Shown here piece after piece: positions 46,252-57,626 of a stretch of DNA of 64,000 nt. Origin of the DNA: Cobetia marina (lineage in GTDB: Bacteria; Pseudomonadota; Gammaproteobacteria; Pseudomonadales; Halomonadaceae); contig NZ_CP017114.1 of NCBI RefSeq assembly GCF_001720485.1, forward strand, positions 3,596,001-3,660,000, given 5' to 3'. Below the pieces are notes generated by a model. It was not told where the DNA came from, did not search any database, and saw only the letters and a program-made list of their open reading frames with translations. How positions within the stretch are numbered: position 1 is the stretch's first letter; every line of letters starts with the position of its first letter. The position numbers and the translations under genes are program-made.

Positions 46252-47220
46252 TTATTCCTCGGTTGCCATCGCAGATTCAGCGTGACCGGCAGCGTCATGG
46301 CCTGACATGTCGTGGGCGGACTCGCCGTGATGCTTGCCCCCCATCTTCATGTCACCCATGCCCAGCTCCATGCCATCCATGTAGGGCGCCATGATCTGTT
46401 CGTACAGATTCGGCTTGACCTGACCATAGAAGGTGGGTGCCACGTCTTCGCTCGGCTCCTTGAGTGCCTCGTAGCCGGCGTCATCCAGCACCTTGCTGCT
46501 GCCACGCGCTTTCTCGATCCAGGCGTCGAAGTCGCCTTCGCTCATCACATGCGCCTTGAAGTGCATGTCAGCGAAGCCGGCGCCGCTGTAGCTGGCAGAG
46601 ATACCGTCATAGGTACCCACTTCGTTGCCGATCAGGTGCAGGCGGTTTTCCATGCCTGCCATCGCGTAGATCTGGCTGCCGAGCTGCGGGACGAAGAACG
46701 AGTTCATCACGGTCTCGGAGGTGATGTGGAAGCGCACCTGGCGATCCACCGGCATGGCCAGCTCATTGACTGTCGCGATGCCCTGCTCCGGATAGATGAA
46801 CAGCCACTTCCAGTCCATCGACACGACCTGAACCTCGATCGGCTCGCCGCCATCCTGGATCTCGGCACGCGGGTCCAGCTCATGCGTGCTCTTCCAGGTC
46901 AGGATGCCCAGCGCGAGGATGATCAGGCACGGAATGCCCCAGACCACGATCTCGATCTTGGTGGAATGCGCCCAGTTGGGCGTATAGGTCGCCTTGCTCT
47001 GCTTGGTATCGCGATAGCGCCAAGCAAACCACAGCGTCATGAAGATGACCGGGACAACGACCACGAGCATCAGGTAGGTAGCAGTCAGAATCAGCGACTT
47101 CTCGGATTCACCGATGGGTCCCTTGGGATCGAAGAGCACGGCATCACAGCCGGACAGCATCAACAATCCCGCGAGGATGGGGAGTCCCCGCAGAGCCCCC
47201 CGCATTAGGCTTTTTCTCAT
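46252..47220 (-). CDS. cyoA: Cytochrome o ubiquinol oxidase subunit II (lipoprotein)
   Basis: A 322 aa subunit II. A lipoprotein signal ends in LMLSGC (lipid-anchored Cys about residue 25). Two membrane helices follow, then the cupredoxin-like domain (EVQVVSMDWKWLFIYPEQG, ITSETVMNSFFVPQLGSQIYAM, shown as SMDWKWLFIYPEQG and VMNSFFVPQLGSQIYAM) that lacks CuA, as in quinol oxidases. The C-terminus is a Met/His/Gly-rich tail (MDGMELGMGDMKMGGKHHG, in part) of about 45 residues that could bind metal. ATG 47220 has GAGG 7 nt upstream. First gene of cyoABCDE. Confidence 0.94.
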   Translation of the reverse strand: MRKSLMRGALRGLPILAGLLMLSGCDAVLFDPKGPIGESEKSLILTATYLMLVVVVPVIFMTLWFAWRYRDTKQSKATYTPNWAHSTKIEIVVWGIPCLIILALGILTWKSTHELDPRAEIQDGGEPIEVQVVSMDWKWLFIYPEQGIATVNELAMPVDRQVRFHITSETVMNSFFVPQLGSQIYAMAGMENRLHLIGNEVGTYDGISASYSGAGFADMHFKAHVMSEGDFDAWIEKARGSSKVLDDAGYEALKEPSEDVAPTFYGQVKPNLYEQIMAPYMDGMELGMGDMKMGGKHHGESAHDMSGHDAAGHAESAMATEE

Positions 47221-48638
47221 CTCACGACCTCGTTGGAACACGCCATGACGTCATGACGAGCCCACATGTGGAACACAGCGTTCGAAGAAATGACCAACAG
47301 GAAGCCGTCGATCGTTCGAACGAAATCAGAGGATTTCCCGCAGGCGGGGCACAGGATAGAGAAAAATCAGGGGGGCTGACTACGGGGCACACTGACGCAG
47401 GTAGTCGCACCTGCCGATCAATTTCCCCGCGCACGCGCAGCCAATCGCCATCGGGAGAGGACGATGCCCTCCCTCACGCGTTCGGGTTATGCCCTGACCA
47501 CTGAACGAGGAACCTGACGAAGGCGTCAATCATGTTGACAGGCAACACGGCGTCACTTGGGCGACCAGACGCCAATCCGGAATTTCCTCCCTTCGAGGTG
47601 CCCTGACTCCTCCCGCCGACAAGGCTCTGGCCACCCCCGCATTGCGCGATGACCATTTCCCGACTCACGTGCCTTCCCAGGTCCACGAGCGCCCGCCGAG
47701 GCCCCACGGGAAACGCCAACCCCAAGCACGAAAAGAGTATAAAATTTCAACAAAACAATAAATACAGCAATATTCATCCAAAAAAGTGCGTGCAATGACA
47801 CCCGCGCAAGGAGTGCCGCCTGGCAGAAACACCTCGTCACATCGAGACGCCTGACTGCCTGCCTACCGACGGATCGAGATCACCGACGTCTTTTTCACAC
47901 TCTCAATTGCAAAAAATGCCGCACTTCGTTCCATTATAATTTCCCATCCTGCTCTGGAAATCGTGACGTAATTCTCCTTATATTGATTCACCATGACATT
48001 TTTCATTCCCGCACGAATGGATGAAATCGTTGTCACAATCCAGCGACTTCGTCCTCATCATTTGTTCATATTCAGTCTTTTTTCATCAGATGACGCCTCG
48101 CGCCATTTCATAAAAAATTTACAAATAAATACCAAATAGACACTAACTGGATACAAAAACACCACACAAGTGCCAGCCAAGTCTCTGAAAAGTCCTGCGG
48201 AGCCACCAGGCCTGAAGACCGTGATGGCATCTCAGGAACCATGTTTCAGCATCAGGTCAAGGGATGCGACAATTGACCACACCAGAAATGTCACCAATGA
48301 TCTTTCTGATTTTTCACTTTCCTTTTCCCATACAGACTATCCTCCCGAATCATTGATACGCATGTCGCGGCGCAACGAGACTTGAAAGTTTGTTCCTGCA
48401 GGGACACGCGCTATCCTGCTGTTCACCCCCTTGCCGCAAGGGAGCAGGCGGCATGTCGAGACGAGATTCGAGACCCTGATGCAGCGCCGCTGGGCGATCA
48501 CGAGCCCTGACTTCCGATGCCGCTTCTCGACGCCGCTTCTCGACGCCGCTTCTCGACGCCGCTTCTCGACGTCGAACCTCGCTTGCGCATCGCCCTCCCC
48601 TGCCAGGGGCACCTGTCTACCCGATGGAGCAGCGCCCG
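47221..48638. promoter_or_regulatory. 1.4 kb AT-rich gap, cyo promoter region
   Basis: The longest non-coding stretch of the window. 47730-48370 is markedly AT-rich compared with the surroundings (runs such as CATAAAAAATTTACAAATAAATACC). It must hold the cyo promoter and that of the flavin-reductase-like gene. No frame has a credible RBS and domain; a frame at 47553-47840 - with one hydrophobic segment (MNIAVFIVLLKFYTLFVLG) is the least bad and remains unsupported. No tRNA or hairpin-terminator found. Confidence 0.5.
48520..48571. repeat. 4 x 13 bp perfect tandem repeat
   Basis: CCGCTTCTCGACG repeated exactly at 48520, 48533, 48546 and 48559. It is 68 bp upstream of the start at 48639. Unlike the AT-rich DNA just before it, it is GC-rich. 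Confidence 0.94.
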
Positions 48639-49277
48639 ATGACGACTGACCAGTCCCCCTCCGCCAGCCATGCCCTGCTCGACGCCGACCAGCTACCCGC
48701 CAGCATTCTCTATCGGCTGTTCTCGGGCAGCATCGCGCCGCGGCCCATTGCCTGGGTCTCGACGATCGATGCCGCCGGCAATGCCAACCTGGCGCCGTTC
48801 TCGTTCTTCACCGTGGCAAGCGTCAATCCACCGGTGCTGGCCTTCAGCCCGCTGCGCAACGGCGAAGGGCGTACCAAGGACACTCTCGACAACCTCGGAC
48901 AGGTGGCGGAATGTGTCATCCATATCGGGGGCGAGGCCATGAGCGAGGCACTCAATCTCACCAGTGCCAGCCTCGCGGCCAGCGAGGATGAATTCGCCCA
49001 CGCCGGCTTGAACAAGCTAGCCATGCCGCCGCTGCAGGTCCCCCGCGTGGACGGCGCGCCGATCGCCTTCGGTTGCCGACTCCGCGACATCATCCACCTG
49101 GGAGACCAGCCCCTGTCCGGCTCACTGGTGCTCGCCGAGGTCGTGGTGGTCCATGCAGACCCCGAGGTCTGGGATGGCCGCCATGTCGACAATGAGGTGC
49201 TGCGCGCCATCGGGCGCATGGCCGGCAGCGATTATGCGCGCACCGACAGTCTCTTCAGCCTTGAGCGACCTGCCTGA
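48639..49277 (+). CDS. Flavin-reductase-like FMN-binding protein (DIM6/NTAB family)
   Basis: A 212 aa split-barrel protein of the flavin reductase-like family. Conserved: LYRLFSGSIAPRPIAWVSTID (shown as SIAPRPIAWVST), NLAPFSFFTVASVNPPVLAFSP (APFSFFTVASVNPPVLAFS) and KDTLDNL; these bind FMN. Members act as oxidoreductases or flavin carriers; substrate is unknown. GGAG precedes ATG 48639 by 9 nt. It stands alone, 130 bp before the small gene downstream of the formate dehydrogenase. Confidence 0.85.
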   Translation: MTTDQSPSASHALLDADQLPASILYRLFSGSIAPRPIAWVSTIDAAGNANLAPFSFFTVASVNPPVLAFSPLRNGEGRTKDTLDNLGQVAECVIHIGGEAMSEALNLTSASLAASEDEFAHAGLNKLAMPPLQVPRVDGAPIAFGCRLRDIIHLGDQPLSGSLVLAEVVVVHADPEVWDGRHVDNEVLRAIGRMAGSDYARTDSLFSLERPA

Positions 49278-49302
49278 TCAGCCTTGAGCGGGCCGAAACG
49301 CA

Positions 49303-49332
49303 GAGCGGGCCTGTCTGATGACAGGCCCGCTC
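49303..49332. terminator. Hairpin after flavin-reductase-like gene
   Basis: Perfect 13 bp arms GAGCGGGCCTGTC/GACAGGCCCGCTC with TGAT loop, 26 bp after the stop, between convergent genes. No T run. Confidence 0.7.
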
Positions 49333-49408
49333 AAGATGCTCTCGTGACTCTGGTGACTCACCTATCCCGCAATCGCTGCCCCAGAGGATTGACGGTGGCG
49401 TGAAAGCT

Positions 49409-49648
49409 TCAGCGCAACCCCGGCAGCAGGTACTTGTCGAGTGCCTGACGCACCGAAGGCAGCAGGATATCGGAGTGCATCACCAGCTCGCGCACCAGCT
49501 CCTGCAAGCCGGGCACCCCGACTTCCACATGCTTTCTCAACGCCATGCGCGCACAGGTGTCCGCGCAGGCATGTTCGGAAATCTGCACGCCCAGTGCCAC
49601 CAGCCGCTCACGAAAGTCTTCGTGATCAATCAGCTCCACGATCATCAT
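49409..49648 (-). CDS. Small protein of unknown function next to formate dehydrogenase
   Basis: A 79 aa helical protein with three closely spaced His/Cys residues (SEHACADTCARM, about residues 25-36), then amphipathic helices (LQELVRELVMHSD, VRQALDKYLL). It is 222 bp downstream of the formate dehydrogenase alpha gene on the same strand. AAGGAG lies 7 nt before ATG 49648. It does not look like the FdsD subunit; a metal or redox sensing role for the HxCxxxC group is only a guess. Confidence 0.65.
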   Translation of the reverse strand: MMIVELIDHEDFRERLVALGVQISEHACADTCARMALRKHVEVGVPGLQELVRELVMHSDILLPSVRQALDKYLLPGLR

Positions 49649-49870
49649 CGTCATTCTCCTTGCTCGCTGACGGCGGGCATTGTCATTGGTATTGACCCAC
49701 TCTGTTCTGAGCATGGCCCTTCTGAGGATAGCCGAAACGTGCGGCGGGCTGTCTCCGACATTCTGGTCAGACCGAGGCACGCCCTGCGTATCCGCCAGCG
49801 CCACTGCCATAGGCATTTGCGCCAGACGTGCCCTGCCCTTTCCTTTCCCTCCTCTCACCTCCCCTCGCGG

Positions 49871-52800
49871 TCAGGTGTCCAGACTGGCCGAAGCAGATTC
49901 GGCTCTGGCCAGGCGGCAGGCGGCGTACTTGAACTCGGGGATCTTGCCCACCGGGTCCAGCGCCGGATTGGTCAGCAGGTTGGCGGCGGCCTCGGCGTAG
50001 CAGAATGGCACGAAGACCATGCCGGCCGGCGTCAGCGGGTCCGCGCGGGTGGCCAGCGTGATCTGACCGCGCCGCGTGGTGATCGAGAGCGCCTCCCCCG
50101 CCGCGATCCCCAGTCGCTCCAGCTCGACGGGGTTGAGCGTGGCCACGGCGGCAGGTTCCAGACTGTCGAGCACGTACGCGCGGCGCGTCATCGAGCCGGT
50201 ATGCCAGTGCTCCAGCTGACGGCCGGTGGTCAGTACCGTCGGATAGTCGTCATCCAGCGTCTCATCCGGCGGCGTGGGCCAGGTCGGCACGAAGCGGGCC
50301 CGACCGCTGGCGCGCGGGAAGCCATCGCCGAACACCACATCCTCACCCTCGCCCCCCGGCGTCAGGCACGGGTAGGTCACCGAGTTCTCCTCGGACAGCC
50401 GCGCCCAGTCGATGTTGTCGAGGGAATCCATGCCCTGCTGCATCTCGGCGTAGATCTCCTGCGGCCCGGCGTAATCCCAGGCAAGCCCCATGCGCCGCGC
50501 CAGCTGCTGGGTGATCCACCAGTCCGGCTTGGCCTCGCCCGGGGCGCGCAGTGCCGCCCGTCCGCGCTGCACCTGGCGATTGGTGTTGGTGACGCTGCCG
50601 TCCTTCTCCGGCCAGGCGTACGAGGGCAGCACCACATCGGCGAACTGCGCCGTCTCGGTGACGAAGATGTCCTGCACCACAAGATGCTCGAGATGCGCCA
50701 GCGCGCTGCGCGCGTGATCGAGATCCGGGTCCGACATCGCCGGATTCTCGCCGAGGATGTACATGCCGCGAATCTGATCGGCATGGATGGCGTGCATGAT
50801 CTCCACCACCGTCAGGCCCGGTGTGGCCGAGAGCGACGTATCCCACAGCGCTTCCAGTCGCGCGCGCGCCGCCGTGTCACCCACCGGCTGATAATCCGGG
50901 AAGACCATCGGAATCATCCCGGCATCCGAGGCGCCCTGGACATTGTTCTGCCCGCGCAGCGGGTGCAGGCCGGTGCCTTCACGCCCGACATGACCACACA
51001 CCAGCGCCAGCGCGATCAGACAGCGGGCATTGTCGGTGCCGTGGGTGTGCTGCGAGATGCCCATGCCCCAGAAGATCATCGCGCGCTCGGCCGTCGCGTA
51101 CTCACGGGCCACGGCACGAATCTCCTCGGCCGCCACGCCGCACAGCGGCGACATCGCCTCCGGCGTCAATGCCGTGACGTGCTCGGCCAGGGCGGCGAAG
51201 TCCTCGGTATGCGCCTCGATATAGGCCTGATTGGCCAGCCCTTCGGTGATGATGACGTTGAGCATGGCATTGAACAGCGCCACGTCCGCCCCCGGCGTGA
51301 ACTGGATCGAGCGATGCGCATGACGCCGCAGCGCCAGCGCACGCGGGTCGATCACCACGATGCGCGTGCCTCGCCTGGCGGCGCGCTTGAAGAAGGTGGC
51401 GGCCACCGGATGATTGACGCCCGGGTTGCAGCCGGTCAGCACGATGAGATCGGACTGCTCGGCCTGCATGAAGGAGGCGCTCACGCCGCCCGAGCCGACG
51501 CCTTCCATCAGCGCCGCCACTGAACTTGCATGACACAGCCGCGTGCAGTGATCGACATGATTGGAGCCGAAGCCGGTGCGCACCAGCTTCTGGAACAGCC
51601 ACGCCTCCTCATTGGTGCACTTGGCACTGCCGAAGCCCGCCAGGCTGTCGGGGCCATGCGCGCGCTTGAGGCGCATGAGCCCCTCGGCCGCGACCTCGAG
51701 GGCCTCGTCCCAGCTGGCCTCACGGAAGTGGGTCAGCGGGTGGGCGGGGTCAAAGTTCGCATCCAGCCCCTTGGCCACGCCGTCACGGCGGATCAGAGGG
51801 CGAATCAGGCGCGCCGGATGACGCGGATAATCGAAGCCGAAGCGTCCCTTCACGCACAGGCGTCCGTGATTGGAGGGGCCATCACGACCACTGACCGCGA
51901 TGATGTTGTCGAGCCGCGCATCCGCGACCGGCTGACGGTGGCTGGTCGCTTCGCGAGTGATCGCGTCTGAGGGCGCACTGAGCTCTCGGACATCCGCCAG
52001 CGTTGCGGCCTGCTGGCCTTCGCCGACCAACGCCTCGCCGCTGCCCCGACTGACCTGATACTCCAGCTGACAGCCCACGCCGCAGTACGGGCAGACGGAG
52101 GCGACGCGCGCATCGACGGCGGCGCTGTCGCCATGACCTTGCTCATCCACCTGGGCGGCAGGCATCAGAGCACCGGTCGGGCAGGCCTGCACGCACTCGC
52201 CGCAGGCGACGCAGGTGCTGTCGCCCATCGGGTCCTCGAGATCGAACACGATGCGCGTATTGCTGCCACGCCCCGCCAGCCCGATCACGTCATTGACCTG
52301 CACCTCGCGACAGGCGCGTACGCACAGGCCACAGCTGATGCAGGCGTCATGATTGACCGCCATCGCGGCATGGGAGTGATCGAGAGCGCTGGCCGGCGTC
52401 GGCAGCCACTCCTCAGCCGAATCCCCCAGCCACTCGCGGACCGTCTCGCGGGCAGCGCCCAGCGTCTCGCGAGCGTGCCCGACATCCACCGCCAGCAGCT
52501 CGGCCATCGCCATGAAGTGGCTGCTGACATCGGGGTTATGGGCCTCGGCTGGCATGTCGGCGGCGAGCAGCTCCACCACCATCGCGCGCGCCGCACCCGC
52601 CCGCTCAGAGCTGGCACTGCGCACCACCATGCCCGCGCGCGCCTCACGGATACAGCTGGCGGCGAGGGTGCGCTCGCCGTCGATCTCGACCATGCAGGCG
52701 CGACAGTTGCCATCGCCGCGATACTCCGGCGCTTCGCTGTAGCAGAGGTGGGGAATCGTCTCGCCGGCACGCCTGGCGATCGTCCACAGCGTCTCGCCGG

Positions 52801-52899
52801 GATAGGCCGTCACCTCGGCGCCATCCAGGGTGATGGTGAAGCCATCCTCGCGCAGCGGCTGATCATCCGAGGACGAGTTGCCGAGTCCTGTCAGCGCGT

Positions 52900-52903
<4 letters not shown>
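49871..52903 (-). CDS. fdsA: NAD-dependent formate dehydrogenase alpha subunit (molybdenum/tungsten)
   Basis: The 1010 aa catalytic subunit that oxidises formate to CO2. N-terminal 2Fe-2S (HLCYSEAPEYRGDGNCRACMVEI, in part GDGNCRACMVE, about 52-75) as in NuoG, then two 4Fe-4S motifs (CISCGLCVRACRE and CVACGECVQACP, about 189-245), CPYCGVGCQ (about 273), and the molybdopterin domain with the metal-ligand Cys in HVDHCTRLCHASSV (about 456). The C-terminal dinucleotide-binding domain ends near 985. The Cys rather than Sec makes it a standard FdsA-type enzyme. Start overlaps the diaphorase gene by 4 nt. Confidence 0.94.
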
Positions 52904-54672
<1,769 letters not shown>

Positions 54673-55107
54673 GGCGGCACCACATTGTTATCGTTATGAA
54701 CTGGCGGATCGTGCGGTCGAGACAACGGCCTGGCTGGACCGTGGACGCGTCTGCGTGAAGGTGGGCGCTGTCCGGCAGGTCCGTCACGCCGGGCAGGTTC
54801 CTTCACTGTAGATCGCAATCTACAAAGCGGGCAGAGCCGCGACAACCGCCTCCCCCGCCGAATCGCCTCGCATGTCAGTCACGCACATGTCGGCGTCGTA
54901 TCCAGCTAACTCACCCTCGCCCAGCCCTCACACAATCACCGAGGCCCGACGGCGACCTGTCCCGCAGTCAGAATCGCCACCGCGCTCCGGCTTGCCACTC
55001 CACCCCCTTCCCTCATCGCAGCCACGGGAGACACCCGCGACAACGCCTCGACTCGCCCCACCCGCCCTGCTCGGATGGCGACACCAATAACAACATGAGG
55101 TCACCAC
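54673..55107. promoter_or_regulatory. Divergent control region, formate dehydrogenase / BCCT transporter
   Basis: A 435 bp region with both promoters and no gene. It contains one striking palindrome at 54807-54824, listed on its own. Confidence 0.55.
54807..54824. promoter_or_regulatory. Candidate operator TGTAGAT-N4-ATCTACA
   Basis: A perfect 7+4+7 dyad with CGCA centre, 135 bp before the formate dehydrogenase start and about 285 bp before the BCCT start. Size and symmetry fit a dimeric repressor, for example GntR family. The regulator is not in the window. Confidence 0.6.
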
Positions 55108-56697
55108 ATGTCATCGAATCCGTATGACACGGACTACGAGATCGGCCAGGACAATGTCCAGGTCATGGGTCTCGATGTGCATAACCCCGTCTTCGCGATC
55201 AGCGCCGTGCTGATCGTCAGCTTCATCCTGTTTGCCATCGTCTTCCCTGCGGGCGCGGAAAGTGCCCTGGGCGGCGCCAAGGCCTGGTCCATCGCGCATG
55301 GTGACTGGCTGTTCATGCTGGCCGGCAACCTCTTCGTGCTGTTCTGCCTGCTGCTGATCATTCACCCGGTGGGCAAGCTGCGCCTGGGCGGCCAGAAGGC
55401 GACTCCCGAGTTCTCGACGCATTCGTGGTTCGCGATGCTGTTCGCCGCCGGCATGGGCATCGGTCTGATGTTCTGGAGCGTCGCCGAGCCGGTGGCCTAT
55501 TACACCGACTGGTACGGCACGCCGCTGAATGCGCCTGCCGGCACGCCGGAGGGCGCTCGCGCCGCGCTGGGTGCCACCATGTATCACTGGGGCCTGCATC
55601 CCTGGGCCATCTACGCCGTGGTGGGTCTGTCGCTGGCCTTCTTCACCTACAACAAGGGCCTGCCGCTGACCATCCGCTCGGCGTTCTACCCGATACTCGG
55701 TGAGCGCACCTGGGGCTGGATGGGGCATGTCGTCGACATTCTGGCCGTGCTGGCGACCATCTTCGGGCTGGCGACGTCGCTGGGGCTGGGCTCCGCCCAG
55801 GCGGCCTCGGGGCTGGATTACCTGTTCGGCATCGGCGATGGCCTGCCGACCCAGATCGCGATCATCATCCTGGTGACCCTGGTCGCCATCTACTCGGTCA
55901 GTCGCGGCCTGGATGGCGGGGTGAAGCTGCTCTCCAACATCAACATGATCATCGCCGCCGTACTGATCATCTTCATCCTCATCTTCGGGCCGACGCTGGC
56001 CATCCTCACGGGACTTGGCACCACGACACTCAGCTATGTGCAATACCTGCTGCCGCTGTCCAACTGGATCGATCGCCCGGACGAGAGCTGGTTCCACGGC
56101 TGGACCGTCTTCTACTGGGCGTGGTGGATTTCCTGGTCGCCGTTCGTCGGCATGTTCATCGCGCGTGTCTCGCGCGGCCGCACGGTGCGCGAATTCGTCA
56201 CCGCCGTGCTGCTGGTACCGACACTCGTCACCATCGTGTGGATGTCCGTCTTCGGGGGCACGGCGCTGGAACAGGCCATCAATGGGGTCGGCGCGCTGGC
56301 CAACGGCATCGATTCCGTGTCACTGGCCATGTTCCAGATGCTCGACAACCTGCCGCTGTCCGGCGTGGCGTCCTTCATCGCCATCCTGCTGGTGCTGGTG
56401 TTCTTCGTCACGTCCTCGGATTCCGGCTCCCTGGTGATCGACTCGATCACTGCCGGCGGCAAGGTGGATGCACCGGTCAGCCAGCGAGTCTTCTGGGCGG
56501 CGATGGAGGGACTGATTGCCGGTGCCCTGCTGTACGGCGGGGGAAGTGCCGCACTCGGCTCATTGCAAGCCGGTGCCATCGCGACAGGCTTGCCGTTCAC
56601 GCTGGTGCTGCTGGTGATGTGCTATTCGCTGTTCCGTGGTCTGATGCAGGAAAGGAAGGCGCAGGACGCGCTCGCCCGTCCGGTCACCGGTGCCTGA
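55108..56697 (+). CDS. BCCT-family betaine/choline/carnitine transporter
   Basis: A 529 aa, twelve-helix secondary transporter, probably importing glycine betaine, choline or a relative with Na+ or H+. The family signature is FYWAWWISWSPFVGMFIARVSRGRTVREF (shown in part as WAWWISWSPFVGMFIARVS, about 335-353), and the tryptophan box (TMYHWGLHPWAIYAVVG, partly shown as WGLHPWAIYA) earlier. The short tails, lacking a long C-terminal sensor, suggest a substrate-uptake rather than osmosensing member. GAGGT precedes ATG 55108. Its place beside the betaine-degrading genes fits a catabolic role; the exact substrate cannot be read from sequence. Confidence 0.9.
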   Translation: MSSNPYDTDYEIGQDNVQVMGLDVHNPVFAISAVLIVSFILFAIVFPAGAESALGGAKAWSIAHGDWLFMLAGNLFVLFCLLLIIHPVGKLRLGGQKATPEFSTHSWFAMLFAAGMGIGLMFWSVAEPVAYYTDWYGTPLNAPAGTPEGARAALGATMYHWGLHPWAIYAVVGLSLAFFTYNKGLPLTIRSAFYPILGERTWGWMGHVVDILAVLATIFGLATSLGLGSAQAASGLDYLFGIGDGLPTQIAIIILVTLVAIYSVSRGLDGGVKLLSNINMIIAAVLIIFILIFGPTLAILTGLGTTTLSYVQYLLPLSNWIDRPDESWFHGWTVFYWAWWISWSPFVGMFIARVSRGRTVREFVTAVLLVPTLVTIVWMSVFGGTALEQAINGVGALANGIDSVSLAMFQMLDNLPLSGVASFIAILLVLVFFVTSSDSGSLVIDSITAGGKVDAPVSQRVFWAAMEGLIAGALLYGGGSAALGSLQAGAIATGLPFTLVLLVMCYSLFRGLMQERKAQDALARPVTGA

Positions 56698-56724
56698 CAT
56701 GCGGCGCTGACGGATCATGAGCAC

Positions 56725-56762
56725 AAAAAAACGCCGCCCCCGGCAACCGGGGGCGGCGTTTT
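56725..56762. terminator. Bidirectional intrinsic terminator
   Basis: ACGCCGCCCCCGG-CAA-CCGGGGGCGGCGT with seven A before and TTTTC after, between the BCCT gene (+) and the DUF4168 gene (-). Confidence 0.94.
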
Positions 56763-56794
56763 CATTGGATGACCCGAACGTCATCCAGGCAAGA

Positions 56795-57187
56795 TCAGGA
56801 GTTTTCCTGAGCCAGCTTCTGCACCTTCTTCATCAGGTCCGGGTTGTTCTGCACCGCTTGACCGATGGAGTTGAAGGTCGCGACTTCCAGACCGGAGTCC
56901 TCGACCGCGCTGACCATCTCGTCATTGGCTTCCTGACGGACGCTCTGCTTTTCGGTCTCGTCGTCAGCTTCCTGCAGCTTGCCGGCGAAATCCTGGGAAA
57001 TGCGTGCGATCTCCTGAGAGGCAGCAGCGAACTGTTCCAACTGCGCATCGCTGAAGTCACCGGCCTGAGCCTGTGTCGCCTGAGCAGGAGCCTGACCCTG
57101 GGCCGGTGCGTCAGCAGCGAACGCCGGCGCAGACATCATGCCCGCAGAGATCAGGGCAGCCGTCATGTATGCAGTCATCCGTTTCAT
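56795..57187 (-). CDS. DUF4168-type secreted protein
   Basis: A 130 aa exported protein. Signal peptide about residues 1-25 ending AFAA. The mature part is acidic: a Gln/Ala/Pro linker, then DUF4168-like LEQFAAASQEIARISQDFAG and FNSIGQAVQNNPDLMKKVQKL (in part: QFAAASQEIARI, IGQAVQNNPDLMKKV). Its function is unknown; such proteins are common in marine bacteria. A good RBS (GGAGG) precedes ATG 57187. Confidence 0.82.
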   Translation of the reverse strand: MKRMTAYMTAALISAGMMSAPAFAADAPAQGQAPAQATQAQAGDFSDAQLEQFAAASQEIARISQDFAGKLQEADDETEKQSVRQEANDEMVSAVEDSGLEVATFNSIGQAVQNNPDLMKKVQKLAQENS

Positions 57188-57626
57188 TGCAACCTCCAGT
57201 CATTCATTGATCATCAAAAAGTGATTACACCAACTCAGACGGACACCACGGCCGGATGTTCAATCTTTCGTGTAACTGTTTGAAAAACATTCGGATAACT
57301 CTGGATACAACTGTCGCAAACGAGCAACGCAAAGACCACCAAGCCCCGCATGGCAGGCCTCCTGCGAGCTGGACACCCATACAAGCACCGAGTTGCCCGA
57401 GAAAGATCATGCAGACACTTTCCCTCATCTGGCAGCCATCCTGTCAGACAGCAGGCGTCATGTCCGTGCAGTTACCGCTGATATATCCCCCGTGCAGTAC
57501 CACACAAACCGCCTGCACAAGGTCGGCAAACTGGTGCAGACTGACATAACCTGACATCAGGCCCCTGCGTTGCGGTCCCATGCCGGACTGTCCTGCATTC
57601 TTGCCCCACGCCGCCGGAGGACTGTC
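57188..57626. other. Divergent intergenic region
   Basis: 440 bp between the DUF4168 gene (-) and the DUF4174 gene (+). Contains both promoters; no gene, repeat or terminator recognised. Confidence 0.5.

Noticed and set aside
48170..48385. 71 aa frame in the AT-rich gap
   Set aside because: No RBS, no domain, codon usage unlike neighbours.
49400..51523. 707 aa plus-strand frame over formate dehydrogenase
   Set aside because: Arg/His/Gln-rich antisense product typical of high-GC shadows.
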